The notes below the pieces were generated by a model. It had not been told where the DNA came from. It searched no databases and saw only the letters and a list, made by a program, of their open reading frames with translations. From positions 2,361,246 to 2,425,245 of the forward strand of contig NC_087081.1 of assembly GCF_026151205.1 (NCBI RefSeq): a DNA stretch of 64,000 nt, given 5' to 3'. Each line of letters opens with the position of its first letter. The stretch's first letter is position 1. This DNA is from Bolinopsis microptera (lineage: Eukaryota; Ctenophora; Tentaculata; Lobata; Bolinopsidae). This document shows positions 1 to 12,792 of the stretch, in pieces. Both the position numbers and the translations under genes were made by a program.

Positions 1-440
1 GTTTATCTTTCAAGAATCTACTTGGAATGAAGCCCACATCTGGATTTGCTGATTTCGCCTCTTGCTTTATTTCACTCTTATGTTCAGTTTCTGTGATGAT
101 TGTTACATGAATATAATAAATTCTATGAAAAGCATTAATAAAATTGACTTCAATAGCTAATAAAAGAAAAATGTTCATAGATTAAAATATCTTATAATGC
201 TTTAACTTGAGGTCAACAATTATGCCCCTTAATAGGCAGTAAATTAATATAAAAAATAGAAGGTGAAAGAAAACCTGGGATACCTGAAGATATAGAGGTA
301 TGACTGCTATCACTGGAAGATGATCTCTTTCTCTTTCGAGCGCTCTCACCCTTGCCTTTTCGTGAGGAACTGTACTTTTTGTGTACAACTATCGCTTTTA
401 AATCTTCCTCTGTTGGCATGGTCCTATACTGTAGTCTATT
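1..440 (-). CDS. 5' part of an unrecognised basic, Ser-rich protein (runs off the left edge)
   Basis: Two exons read leftward on the minus strand. The upstream exon, from about 440 down to 284, carries a likely start at 419-417 (MPTEEDLKAIVVHKKYSSS) and then a Lys/Arg/Ser-rich stretch with KRKR and runs of Ser. It ends at a CAG|GTATCC donor in phase 1. The second exon starts at 90 after a TCATCACAG acceptor, in matching phase, and continues with a Glu/Lys-rich segment ending ..GFIPSRFLKDK at the window edge. An earlier in-frame Met at 464 is possible, so the true start is uncertain. The basic Ser-rich composition suggests a nuclear or RNA-associated protein, but this is inference and no family was recognised. 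Confidence 0.5.
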
Positions 441-464
441 GTAGATAAATCCTGTCAATTTCAT

Positions 465-1964
465 GTAATAAATGCTATACAGTGTACATTCAACTAAGAA
501 ATGTTTTCTTGAAAAATTTGTTGTTTTCTTGAAGAGATCAGATTTCGATTACATTTTTGTGTCCAGTGCAACATTTTTCAATTCACAATGAGAGATGCAA
601 GAATGGACAGTATTAGTAGAAAATAACCTTAATTTGATGCTTTTTTAGACATTTCATATTATTATCAAGGAAACATGATATAAAGATAATACAAGACTAA
701 AACATCATGAAAAGACGTCATGATCTTCATCATTAAATTAAATGGGAAAATAACCAAATAGTAACACAAACAGTAATAAATTTATCATAAACTAGATTTT
801 ATTTCAATTTTCCATAAAATACTCAACTATCCATTTACTTCTCACAGTTATGTTATATTAGCCAGAGTTTTTTTTTTTCAAAATATTTTACATGCTAAAT
901 TATCATTGCCAGCAGAAGGACTTTAAATCTTATCCCCTCCCATCGTTTATAATATGAGACAATACACAACTTCTCATTGCACAAGTACATTTTTGTTTCA
1001 ATTGGAGGTGTTAAATCGGAAACTAATTTGGAAATTTATCAAAAGTTTCTACAAGTTCTAAAAAACTCAAAGATTCAAATAAATTTAAATTATGTTATTT
1101 TCCAAAAGGATATAATTAGGGAACCCTGCATTACTTCTGAGCTTTCTTGCAAAACCCCAAACAAACACCAGATAAAAGCTAATAACACACAAATCAGTAT
1201 GAAATAATACCTAGTTGTAAATAAATTCCAGGATAACTATGATAGTATAATACAAATTTACAGTTGAAGGAAGTGAGCATGAATACCAAAATCTCATATC
1301 ACCAATCATCGTCCAGCTAACAATTTACATTCCGTGAAGGGTTTAGCCTGCAACTGGAGGAAAGTCGTGTTATAATGGCAACATTTGGTAAGCTTCAAAC
1401 TAGATAATTCGAAAACCAAGGTACGTAGAATTGCGAGAAAGATGCTGAGCTACAGTCATATGGGACACAGTCATATATGGGACAGTCATATGGGACACAG
1501 TCATATGAAAACAAAGGCAGGAGAAAAGGGGGCAACTGAAAGAAGGTAAAAAGACTGGAAAGCAAGATTTTCAAAATTATAATCCTTTCACTGCCATTGA
1601 TGTTTTAATATTCTAAGCAGTTCCTGTTGTGTTACAGAGTACCGTCTATATATAATAAAGTTCTAATAATACAGACACATTTGGACATATATTATTATGA
1701 CAACAAAGGTGGACCTAACTTTTATGAACTCTAATTATAGATCTATTTACAGATCTCAATATTGAGCTCACTCCCACCACGACAACTAAATCTAAAACCT
1801 ATTTCAAAAATTTTAAATGACAGCTTTTCCTTATTTTAGTAATATTGTTATAGGTAGCCCAGATTTTCAAATCAATCTGGAGATGCGTGGCAATTTCTAT
1901 CATCATTTCCTATCTTCACTCTTCAGCAGGAGAATTAAACAAATAATGCAGGTGTCAAAACTGT
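465..1964. other. AT-rich intergenic DNA
   Basis: This lies between the left-edge gene and the stop codon of the 162-residue coiled-coil gene, so part of it should be that gene's 3' UTR. Apart from a four-fold 17-bp repeat near 1457-1507 I see nothing in it. Short open frames at 977-1207 and 1817-2101 on the plus strand lack coding character. Confidence 0.5.
1457..1507. repeat. Short tandem repeat (GTCATATGGGACACA)
   Basis: About four imperfect copies of GTCATATGGGACACA lie head to tail. It is a simple minisatellite with no inferred role. Confidence 0.7.
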
Positions 1965-4900
1965 TCACCCAAATTCAATGTCATCAGGGTCTTCTTCGAG
2001 ACAATTTATGGGAGAAGGAGATCTGTACATGTGACTGCCTCTTTGAAGAGGTACCTGAAGATATAGAAATAAAACTGTGTTTGCCAATAAATTATAAATA
2101 AATTGGATAACCCTACACCACAATTAAATAATAGTCATGGTATTGGGATGCACATAATTAGAATATGAAATAATATCTGTGAAACAGTTACATACCAAAT
2201 GTTCCTGATGGCCAACTCTGCTTATGTGTTGTTCTTGGAGACGTAGTTGAAGATTTAATTCATCTACATGATCTTGTAATGCTAAGTTTTGAGATAACAA
2301 ACTTTGCTCTCCATTTTGGCTCTTGTCTCCGATGACTGAAATTTTTATCTTTAGAAGACAGAGACCCAGCTCCAGAAATTTTAGATGATTATTACATGCA
2401 ACATGAACATCTGTTAAATGAAGTCAAGAAAACAACAAATTTCAAGAAAACAGTTTCAAATAACTTTCAAACAAACACTTTTATAAACGTTCTAAGTTCA
2501 GCTCTTTTTATTATTTTGGTTGATATTAGGATCACAAAGATAGTGAAACAAATTTTAGTGAAACAAATTTAAAATTTTATCCTTTATTTTACAATCATAA
2601 TATAATAGTATTTATAAGCCTCCGTTTTGAAAGTTTTAAATTTTAATATATTCACATTTCTATTTAAAATTCAATTTTATGTATAAGTCAATAACTGGCT
2701 GCCAAAGCCGCGCAATTATGAAAACAGGATTAACTTGTTTATAGTTATACGACAAATAGAAATAAATTTAAAACTATCCGTTTTTTTAAATAAATTATAG
2801 TCTTAAACCTAAATCCAAAGCCAGCTTTGTAATATTTACTAGATTAGATCATAATATATCGTCAATTCTAAATATTTACAGTGCAACATTTCATTAATCT
2901 ATAAACAAGCGTACTCCAGCCCCTACACGCATCCATTCTAATGCGGCGCGGCTCAAGCCGCGCATGCACGTATTATTTTATATTTTTTGCTTTCTGATAA
3001 ATATCGTGTCAATGTGTACGAATAAATGTTCATGTTTTGTGTAAACCGAATCCAGTTGAGATTAGTGACAAGGATAAGGACCCAAGTGCCTGTACGGCTT
3101 TTTCGGACCCCTGTGGACCACTACTCTTGAAATTGCTCTACAACTATTGAACATTTATAACTGTTATATAATATATAATAATCCAGTATAGTATAATGAT
3201 TAACTTTAAGATAGTATACAATACAGTTTCAGTAGTTGACCCATACAGTTAAGTCCGTCATAACTCACAATCGTTTAATCATTTGTCAATTGTCAAAGTT
3301 GTTGTGTGTTTATTTGCTGAGATAGCAGTAAGATAAGTCTTATGTAGTAAATTGGTATTGAGAGAGAAAACCAATTCCAATCAAGCACACAATATCTATT
3401 AAGTAACTGGATCAGCTATTGTCAGAATCAAAGACAGACTTAAGCCAACTTGGGGGGGGTCCAACTACAAAAAATACGAATACGAATTTCAAATTTTAGG
3501 GGTGCGTTCGTATTTTTTCGTATTTTTTCGTATTTTTTACCAACATTTTTTTACTCTAGAAATAACTAAATATCCCAGAGAAATGGATCTATAAATTCAT
3601 TGGTATTCTCCGTTGTATCTTCGTATATTACACTGTATGACATCAGAGAAGATAAATAAGAGGCAGCAAAACTGGTGAACAAATGAAAATACAATACTAC
3701 GATTACCTACTAATTAATAATTGGAGTTTAGCTGCTTGTCAATCTCACGTAAGCGTAAATGTCAAAATCACTGGGATATTATCACAATTCAGATATCATG
3801 ATGTATTAATTGTGATTTATAAAGGTCTTTGAATGCTTCATCACAGAATATTATTGCCAAATACGTCTGGTAAGTTGGGTTCCTAAAACGAAATTTAATC
3901 AGCTTCGGTTGAACCCATTATATATTATAATAGTTTAGCTCTTTCTAGTCCCCTGCTACACGGCATGTAAACAGGGATTGGCTAGTTAGAGGCGGTCCGT
4001 GTAGGCCTTACACTGTGCTTTCAGCAATACTCATAATATATAGACTATATATGGCACATTCATATTAATATTCTATCAGATCTTTCTGAGGTTTCTAGGC
4101 GATATAGGTAGCTATTTCTGTACTTAAATATGACAAGAAATCGATTGGTGGTGGTCCCAGAACCCCAAAATGGTTTCTTGTTCTAAACAAGAATCGTTTC
4201 GTCCGAAAAACAACACACTGTCGTATCAACTCTTGTTTGACAGAAACATCCACCCGGTCCACAATTGAAAGAGGTACGGTTGGTAATAACAATCGTAAAA
4301 AATAGCGAACGCTTTAGTAACTTTTGATTTAAATTGTCTCCACAATTTGTAACAGGCTATCTGCAGAAATGGGTAGCACGGTTAATGACCATGGTCCTTT
4401 CTCAAACTTCCAATCCTCAGTTAGATACAAAGAATAGTCTACACAATTTTTAATAACATTAAAAGGGATGAAAATCACTTTATTTATCAAAATCTTTATT
4501 CATCATGTAACAACTTTTCCATAGTACTGGAGAGTAAAACTCTCTTAAACAAAATAATTCTCGAGCACATTTTGAGGCAGTAACAGTAACATGTCAATAT
4601 GTTACAGACTCAAATGCGTTTAAAAACATTTTAGTAACAATAAATTGTGTAAACTGATGAGGAGGAGGAGGAGGACTGATGAAGAGGAGCACTGAGGAGG
4701 AGGAGGAGGAGAAGGAGGAAGAGGACTGGGGAAGACTGACGAGGAGGAGAAGGACCGAGGAGGACTGAGGAGGAGGAGGAGGACTGAGGAGGAGGAGGAC
4801 TGAAGAGGAGAGGGAGGACTGTCGGACTGAGGAAGAGGAGCAGGATTGGTGAGGAGGAGGAGGAGGAAGAGGAGGACTGAGGAGGAGGACTGATTAGGAG

Positions 4901-7900
4901 GAGAAGGAAGAGGAGAAGGAGGAGGATGAGGAGGAGGACTGAGGAGGAGGAGGACTGAGGAGGAGGACTGAAAAGGAGAGGGAGGACTGAGGAAGAGGAG
5001 CAGGATTGGTGAGGAGGAGGAGGAAGAGGAAGACGAGAAGGAGGAGAAGGAAGAGGACTGAGGACGGGGAGTAGGAGGAGGATGACTAAGGACGAGGAGG
5101 ACTGAGGAGGAGGACGAGAGCGAGGATGAGGAGGAAGACTGAGGAGGAGGACTGATAAGAAGGAGAAGGACGAGGACTGAGGAGGAGGACTGAGGATGAG
5201 GAGGATGAGAAGGAGGACTGGGGGAGGACTGAGGAAGAGGAGGACTTGGGGAGGACTGAGGAGGAGGAGGACTGGGGGAGGATTGAGGAGGATGATGAGG
5301 AGGAGGACTGAGGATGAGGAGGAGGAGAAGGAGGACTGGGGGAGGACTGATGAGGAGGAGGACTGGGGGAGGACTGAGGAGGAGGAGGACTTAGCAGTAG
5401 GAGGAGAAGGAGGAGAATGAGGAGGAGGAGACTGATGAGGAGGAGGAGGAGGACTGAGGAGGAAGACCGAGGAGGATGAGGATGAGGACTAAGGACGAGG
5501 ACTAGGAGGATGAGGACAAGGGCTAATGAAGAGGAGGAGGACGACTGAGGAGGAGGACTGATTAGGAGGAGAAGGAGGAGGACGAGGATGAGAAGGAGGA
5601 CTGAGGAGGAGGAGGATAAGGAGGAGAATGAGGAGGAGGATGAGGAGGACTGAGGAGGAGGATAAGGAGGAGAATGAGGAGGAGGAGGATGACTCAAGAG
5701 GAGGACTCAGGAGGTGGAGGAGGATGAGGAGGAGGACTCAGGAGGAGGACTGATGAGGAGGAGGACTCCAGAGGAGGAGGACTCAGGAGGAGGAGGAGGA
5801 GGAAGAGGACTGAGGACGGGGAGGAGGAGGAGGACTGAGGACGGGGAGGAGGAGGAGGACTGAGGACGGGGAGGAGGAGGAGGACTAAGAGGACGCGAGG
5901 ACTAAGGAGGACTGAGGAGGAGGACGAGAGCGAGAGCGAGGACGAGGACTGAGGAGGAGGACTGATAAGAAAGTAAGAAGGAGAAGGAGGAGGAGGAGGA
6001 CTCAGGAGGAGGACTCAGGAGGTGGAGGAGGAGGAGGAGGAGGACTGATGAGGAGGAGGAGGAGGAGGACTGGGGTAGGACCGAGGAGGATGATGAGGAG
6101 GAGGACTGAGGATGAAGTTATGAAGAGGAGGAGAAGGAGGCTTGAGGAGGACTGATGAGGAGGAGAACTGAGGGAGGACTGAGGAGGAGGAGGACTTAGG
6201 AGTAGGAGGAGAAGGAGGAAAAGGAGGAGAAGGAGGAGGAGGACTGAAGAGGAGGACTTAGGAGTAGGAGGAGAAGGAGGAGAAGGAGAACTGATGAGGA
6301 GGAGGAGGACTGACGAGGAGGAGAAGGACTGAGGAGGAAGAGGAGGATGAGGAGGAGGAGGAGGAGGACTGACGAGTAGGATGAGGACTGGGGACTGAGG
6401 AGGAGGAGGTCTGAGGAGGAAGAGGATGAGGACTGAGGAAGAGGACTGAGGAGGATGAGGAGGAGGAGGAGTGAGGAGTAGGACAGAGGAGGAGGAGGAG
6501 GACTAAGGAGGAGGATGAGGAGGAGGAGTACTGACGCGGAGGAGTACTGACGCGGAGGAGGACTGGGGGAGGACTGAGGAAGAGGAGGACTTAGGAGTAG
6601 GAGGAGAAGGAGGAGAAGGAGGAGAAGGAGGAGGAGGACTGAGGAGGAGGAGGATATCTTAGGAGTAGGAGGAGAAGGAGGAGAAGGAGAAGGAGGACTG
6701 ATGAGGAGGAGGAGGAAGACTGACGAGGAGGAGAAGGACTGAGGAGGAGGAGGAGGAGGATGAGGAGGAGGAGGAGGAGGACTGACGAGTAGGATGAGGA
6801 CTGGGGACTGAGGAGGAGGAGGAGGTCTGAGGAGGAAGAGGATGAGGACTGAGGAAGTGGACTGAGGAGGATGAGAAGAATGAGAAGGAGAAGGAGGACT
6901 GATGAGTGATGAGGAGGAGGAGGACTGACGAGGAGGAGAAGGACTGAGGAGGAGGATGAGGAGGATGAGGAGGACTGACGAGTAGGATGAGGACTGGGGA
7001 CTGAGGAGGAGGAGGAGGTCTGAGGAGGAAGAGGATGAGGACTGAGGAAGAGGACTGAGGAGGATGAGGAGAATGAGGAGGAGGAGGAGGACTAAGGAGG
7101 AGGATGAGGAGGCTGAGGAGGAGGAGTACTGATGAGGAGGAGAAGGAGGAGGAGGACTGCACAATTTCTTTCGGGAACACATAATTACTCGAAATAGCTT
7201 GAGCAATTATAGAAATGGAAACAGTCAAAATAAATTGTGGAGTTTGGAGCGTGTATAAACATCGACATAAACATAAAGTTGCCACGAAATTTTGCAATTA
7301 CTATAGTAACACGTCACGTGTTTAATGAGAGCCAATCATATTGCGCTGCGTCGTACAGGGGGGCTGAGGATAAGTGATCTATACTGCATTCCTGGGCCGT
7401 GGGATTATTAAAATGTAATGTCAGTGACGTTGAATAATAGGGGAATGGTGCTGATGTGTAGTGTGTATCGATAGATGTTGAAGAGTACCGGGCCTAAAAC
7501 AGTAAAGTGAAATAACAAAATATAAACTAGCAGGTTTGAAACATGTACAGTATTATCATAAATTACAATAAACATTGTACAGATGGACTGATCACATTAA
7601 TTCATATCATTCAGATTATATATTGGTTACTCGTTTATTGATAGGTAGTAGGTACAGTGTAAACTGTACTCTCTTATTAAAGATCTACAACAAGTTTATA
7701 GCTGTTCAATGATTATACATTATTCAGTTAAATGGACCAATTTCCAATAAAACATAAAATGGATCACAATATATCCCAAATTTTAATAAAAAAACGATAA
7801 AAAGGGAGCGAATTTCAAAATTTTGTGTGGGTTCATCGTTTTTGTTGTTGCACCCCCAGGTTTTGTGTATGATACATGATGGTTTACATATTATTTTAAT

Positions 7901-8049
7901 GTTTCTTCACTGCTAAGTTGAGCTTAGATCTGATTAATTACGAAGATGTGTGATCTTCTATTTATCAAAATGACGATTTGTAAAAAATACGAAAAAATAC
8001 GAATACGAATTTGAAATTTTAGGGGTGCGTTCGTATTTTTTGTAGTTGG

Positions 8050-8083
<34 letters not shown>

Positions 8084-8616
8084 CTTTATAAGAGAAAAGA
8101 CACTCCAACAATCTATGCAATGAAACACATAAAAAATATGATTTTAAGGAATAAACAACATAGCTTACCATTAACACTTGTTTGAAAGCTTTGAGAGATA
8201 TCATCATCACCATATGACTCAATCTCTACTTTGAGATTATGACAAGTCCAACTCTTCCGGGACAATTCGTCAAATAGCAACACTCCAGGTGATGATAATT
8301 CTATGAATAGAAGACTGTGAAAATCAGGTATTTTTACATATTATATAATACATATTATTAAACACTGCTATTACATCTATATCTCAATTTAATTTTCTTA
8401 GGTCAAGTTATACAGCAGATTCAAGTGAATCTAATCGAATATTGTTATACAGTATAGCATATAAAATATAATAAACATAAAGAACTCACTGTTTTCCTTC
8501 CCTTTGTGTTGTGACAAAAATTCAGGATGTTTCTTTATTGCTTCGTCAAGACATACAGTAATTTTCTTGTATACACAATATGGCATGTACATCAGCAGGA
8601 GATCATCGGCATCCAT
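1965..8616 (-). CDS. 162-residue coiled-coil protein, four exons, family not recognised
   Basis: The exons on the minus strand are 8616-8490, 8300-8169, 2335-2196 and 2054-1965. Each junction has GT/AG ends and all phases agree (1, 1, 0). The start is MDADDLLLMYMPYC and the stop is TGA at 1965-1967. Exon 1 is a hydrophobic then Lys-rich segment. Exon 2 contains a tract of acidic residues (SYGDDDISQSF). Exon 3 is Leu/Gln-rich with heptad-like spacing (LALQDHVDELNLQLRLQEQH), which predicts a coiled coil. The last exon ends in an acidic tail (EEDPDDIEFG). I do not recognise the family; a small centrosomal, trafficking or scaffold protein would fit, but that is a guess. The second intron is about 5.8 kb and is nearly filled by the G/C-capped satellite element, while the other introns are under 200 bp. 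Confidence 0.65.
2336..3444. other. Intron DNA with a GC-rich hairpin
   Basis: This is AT-rich intron sequence with no coding signal. The only local structure I see is a GCGCGGCT-CA-AGCCGCGC hairpin at about 2944-2962, standing out in base composition from its surroundings. It may be the end of an old short inverted-repeat element. Confidence 0.4.
3452..8089. mobile_element. G/C-capped element 1 carrying a homopurine satellite
   Basis: The left end is a run of eight G followed by TCCAACTACAAAAAATACGA. The right end is the inverse of that motif followed by about 40 C. Just inside each end, a roughly 50-bp AATACGAA..GGGGTGCGTTCG block occurs in the same orientation at both ends (about 3472-3530 and 7985-8040). 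The flanks read CCAACTT at 3445-3451 and again after the C run (8090-8096), consistent with a target-site duplication, although the C run blurs its exact length. The core holds the satellite at 4659-7160. No transposase was found, so it is non-autonomous. It sits in intron 2 of the coiled-coil gene. Confidence 0.65.
4659..7160 (+). repeat. Homopurine GAGGAGGACT satellite, 2.5 kb
   Basis: The plus strand is almost entirely purine, built from GAGGAGGAG blocks broken by GACTGA spacers. Larger blocks of several hundred bases recur imperfectly (for example near 6240-6480, 6610-6850 and 6930-7100). Long open frames on the minus strand are Ser/Leu/Pro low-complexity artefacts. The composition favours triplex (H-DNA) formation. 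Confidence 0.9.
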
Positions 8617-8870
8617 TGTTAAAATGCCAAAATAAAGGGCTCCTCGACCACTGGCTCATTTTCACATCTCCATAATAGATAACTATTCCATTTCCCTTCT
8701 GTAGTAACATTTTATTAATAATGTATTATCTAGGACACAGACACATATTGAAACCTACAATCTCTTGCAAGAGAGAACTCCAGCTCTCAAAATTGCTGCT
8801 GAGTGCTGATGGCTGAATATAAACAATGTTACTCTTCACTGTGGGTTGTGGTCGGAAAACCTCTGTAAGA

Positions 8871-11097
8871 TATATATGGACACGTTCATTTGAGTTTGAG
8901 GATATTGGTAAATATAAGTGACCCTATTAAAAGGCACAGTGTAGTTGACTTTTTCACACTATGAAATTACTTAAACCCTTGATGGTTAGGATAATCGTCT
9001 CATCCTCCAGCCTAACTTTGTCACATAACGATATCTTAATCAGGTGATAAGATATCGCTTAAATACGGCCGGCACGGAAATGGTTACATTGTCACACTAT
9101 AAACATGTGACGGAGTAAATATGGACCCCTTGCTGCCGTTCTTGACCAAATTTTTGAGTGTCCAGTTGATTGGATGGGTACATATGACCATTACCTACAT
9201 ATTTGACGACTTTTTTCGTTAGATGGTGCATCCAGGTTTACTCTGTCACACATTAAAGAAAATATGTGATGAATGTTTAGGGCACTCTGATAAGCAATGC
9301 TGAGTAGTGTAAGTTTATTTGATGGCCTGGAAGTGCTGGGAATTGTTATTATATCATATAGTCGTAAGGAATTAAAACACAGAAGGCACAACCAAGCTTA
9401 CTTTGTCACATAATCTTGATGATATCTGAACATGTGTGAAATTGAACAAATAATGATGTACCAGCTTAAACCCCTTATATTATATGTACTATGGATCAAA
9501 CAACACTGCTAGTACCATGCACCAGTCAAATAAATCATTATCAGGTGGTAATATGAGTATTGCTGAAAGTTAACAGTGTCACAATTAAACTACCGCTACA
9601 TGGTCAAAAATATGGTAATTTTGTCACAAAAAATTATTATAACTCTGTTAGCTCCTTGCTGGCAAAATAACTAGTTTATCGAAATTTTTTTGATGATAAA
9701 GTTACATAGTATTCTAATAGAGGTATAGTTCTTCAAAATAGGGGCAAGACATGTTTACTTTGTCACATCAGTTATTATAAGAGTTAGGTAATCGTCATCA
9801 GATTAAAAGATATTTTTCGTAGTTTGGATCGATTAATACTTTAATATAACTGTAATAAATCCTATGCCAATTTTAACACACTATCTTGATACTGTTGGGG
9901 CAGGGAAAGTTAATTTTGTCACATTTTCAATGTCTTTGACAAATTAATCTAAATTTTTAAAATTGAGTTCTTATGTTCTGGACAATATTCTTCCAATCGT
10001 TTATGAAAGAATGTTGAATTCTAATAGAGTTATAGATCTTCAAAATAGGGGCAAGACATGTTTACTTTGTCACATCAGTTATTATAAGAGTTAGGTAATC
10101 GTCATCACATTAACATATATTTTTTTGTAGTTTGGATTGATTTATATAGGTAATAAAGCAGCCTATGCTAATTTTTACACACTATCTTGAAATTGTTGGG
10201 GCATGAAAAGTTAATTTAGTCACATTTTTAGTGACTTTGACAAATTTAACCTAAAATTGTTAAACTTAAGCTCTGATGTTCTGGACAATATTCTAATAGA
10301 GGTATAGAATATAGATCTTCAAAATAGGGGCAAGACATGTTTACTTTGTCACATCAGTTATTATAAGAGTTATTATAAGAGTTATTATAAGTGACTATTT
10401 CATTCTATAATCATTGTTTTTAATCTGTTTACGATTTCGTATAATTTTTTGTGACAATGTTAACATCAACTGATCTTAACTTGCATCAACTACATTGTCA
10501 TCATATAAAATTTTCCCGCCTTTCAAACCAAAATCAGATATAAATAATTCGCCCAAAATTTTAAATTCCATATTATATTGTGACAGAATTAACCTCATTT
10601 CCCAATAACCGAGTGCCTGTATTAGCTAACTATTCAAAACAACATATTTTAGGGCTATGATTGGTGGAGCAACCATCAAATAATGAGTTGAAAGGGTTTT
10701 TAGGACACCTCACAGTAGAATAGAGGTATGGTATCATGAGTGTGACAACGTTACCCAAATATTGCCTTGTAACCGTTCGATCCGTGCCCATTAACCAATG
10801 TTGTATCATAATTGTTAGATTGACCTAATTTACTATATTTCAGACCAAGGAACGATAATTAGACAACTGCAGTTAACTAGGTCACACAAAATGTGACTTT
10901 TGAAACATTATAGTGCCTAACAACAATAGATATTCTTTCTGAGCGGTGCATATGGGAGTATGGGTTACGTGGCTAATGTTCAGAACTTCTGAACATGCTA
11001 GGTTAATAGATGTCAAAATTAAGCCACTATCGTCAAAAACGCTATTATTTTTGTTTACCAATATCCTCAAACTCAAATGAACGTGTCCATATATATA
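8871..11097. mobile_element. 2.2-kb element with 42-bp perfect inverted ends and GTCACA-rich core
   Basis: The first 42 bases (starting TATATATGGACACGTTC) are the exact reverse complement of the last 42. The flanks are AT, so a TA target duplication as in Tc1/mariner-type elements is possible. The core has no coding frame. It contains at least fifteen copies, on both strands, of a motif close to TTAACTTTGTCACA, plus a roughly 290-bp tandem repeat. It lies a few hundred bases upstream of the coiled-coil gene start at 8616. Confidence 0.7.
9712..10400. repeat. Roughly 290-bp tandem repeat inside the GTCACA element
   Basis: The segment starting near AATAGAGGTATAG and running through CAAAATAGGGGCAAGACATG and TTTACTTTGTCACATCAG recurs at about 9712, 10021 and 10300. 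The third copy is partial and ends in a short GAGTTATTATAA repeat. The copies differ by scattered substitutions. Confidence 0.7.
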
Positions 11098-12584
11098 ATA
11101 GAGCATTAGAGGTTTATTAAGGTCATATTTCACACTCAATAATTTATACAGAGTATACAATGTACATACGTACTCCGACACTCCTAATTTTAAAAGTATC
11201 TAATAAAAACATAAAAGAGGATCATGTTTTTTGTTTTTGTCCATTTTTGTCCATACGATTTTGTCAAAATAGGTATGAGGTACCGCATGGACAAAATGGA
11301 TATAAATGGACAAAAATTATAACTTTTTATTTGGATTGTCTCTACAATTTGTAACAAACAATTTGAAAAAATAGTTAGAGATCTATGGTGGCCGAGGAGG
11401 GTCATTTTAAAAATAAAATAAAAAACCATACTAACGTGGCCGAGGAGGGTCATACGGCCGAGGAGGGTCATTTTTAAAAATGGCCCTGCTCGGCCATGGC
11501 CGAGCAGGGCCAAACAATATGACGCAAAAATGGCCCTCCTCGGCCATGGCCGAGGAGGGTCATTTTAAAAAATAAAATAAAAAACCATACTCATGTGGCC
11601 GAGGAGGGTCATTCGGCCGAGGAGGGTCATTTTTTAAAAATGGCCCTGCTCGGCCATGGTTGAGCAGAGCCAAACAATATGACGCAAAAATGGCCCTCCT
11701 CGGCCATGGCCGATTATTTGGATTGTCTCTACAATTTGTAACAAACAATTTGAAAAAATAGTTAGAGATCTATGGTGGCCGAGGAGGGTCATTTTAAAAA
11801 TAAAATAAAAAACCATACTAACGTGGCCGAGGAGGGTCATACGGCCGAGGAGGGTCATTTTTAAAAATGGCCCTGCTCGGCCATGGCCGAGCAGGGCCAA
11901 ACAATATGACGCAAAAATGGCCCTCCTCGGCCATGGCCGAGGAGGGTCATTTTAAAAAATAAAATAAAAAACCATACTCATGTGGCCGAGGAGGGTCATT
12001 CGGCCGAGGGGGGTCATTTTTTAAAAATGGCCCTGCTCGGCCATGGCCGAGCAGGGCCAAACAATATGACGCAAAAATGGCCCTCCTCGGCCATGGCCGA
12101 GCAGGGCCAAACAATGTGACGAAGAAATGGCCCTCCTCGGCCATGGCCGAGCAGAGCCAAAACGATATGACAGAAATGGCCGTCTGTGCCGCTAGCCATG
12201 GGGTGAGCGTCGTTCGCGTTGACGCTCTGTTCTGTTCGACGCTCTGTTCTGTTGGACCTATATATATATACTATGCAGCCCCCGGTCTACTCGGCCGAAT
12301 ACTCGAGAAATCGTGTGTTAGGCCTAGGGTTAAATGAAGAGCTGTCCATGATTAATACAGCAAAGCTTCGGACGAAGAAAATGTGGTATAACACCTCAAC
12401 CGTCGCCGGCGTTAGATTAGATCCTTCGGTTTCCTGTAAGTGCTCAGTGCATGCTGGTTACTTACCTGGGGACCTCAGGCTATCATGTTCATAAACATAT
12501 TCATAGAGATTAGGCGGAATGACAGGCTGAGCGCGGCCCAGTAAGCTGGTTACATGCCGTAACTATATAGCCATGGTTGTTCTT

Positions 12585-12684
12585 GTATCACGTGGTGACC
12601 CCCACTGTCGCTTCACTATAGTATCGTCTTCGACGATACAGGGGGAGCCGTGCACTTCATGCGCGGCGGGTCATACAACGTATG
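12585..12684 (+). repeat. R1 structured repeat, copy 1
   Basis: This is a roughly 100-bp unit beginning TGTATCACG(T)GGTGACCCCC and ending CATACAACGTATG. Its inside can fold into a GC-rich hairpin. Other copies lie at 14133-14236, 14645-14745 (inverted) and 30849-30956. Confidence 0.75.
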
Positions 12685-12697
12685 TAATTTTGAATTT

Positions 12698-12790
12698 ACA
12701 CATAAGCGCTGACCTTTGACCGGCGATAATTTCGGCTAGGAACAATATTTTTCCATGGGACCAAAAGCAGCTGATAGATATCACTCCCCT
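12698..12790 (+). repeat. R3 dispersed repeat, copy 1
   Basis: About 90 bases, running from ACATAAGCGCTGACC through TTTCGGCTAGGAACAATATT, match in inverted orientation the segment at 49180-49286, which lies in a FAM135 intron. Confidence 0.7.
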
Positions 12791-12792
12791 TT

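Noticed and set aside
5086-7297. Long Ser/Leu/Pro-rich open frames on the minus strand (and Arg/Glu frames on plus)
   Set aside because: They are translations of the GAGGAGGACT satellite; composition follows the repeat and no splice or start context is convincing.
11190-12337. Several frames reading LLGHGRAGPF repeats
   Set aside because: Generated by CGAGGAGGG/CGAGCAGGG palindromes of the composite element.
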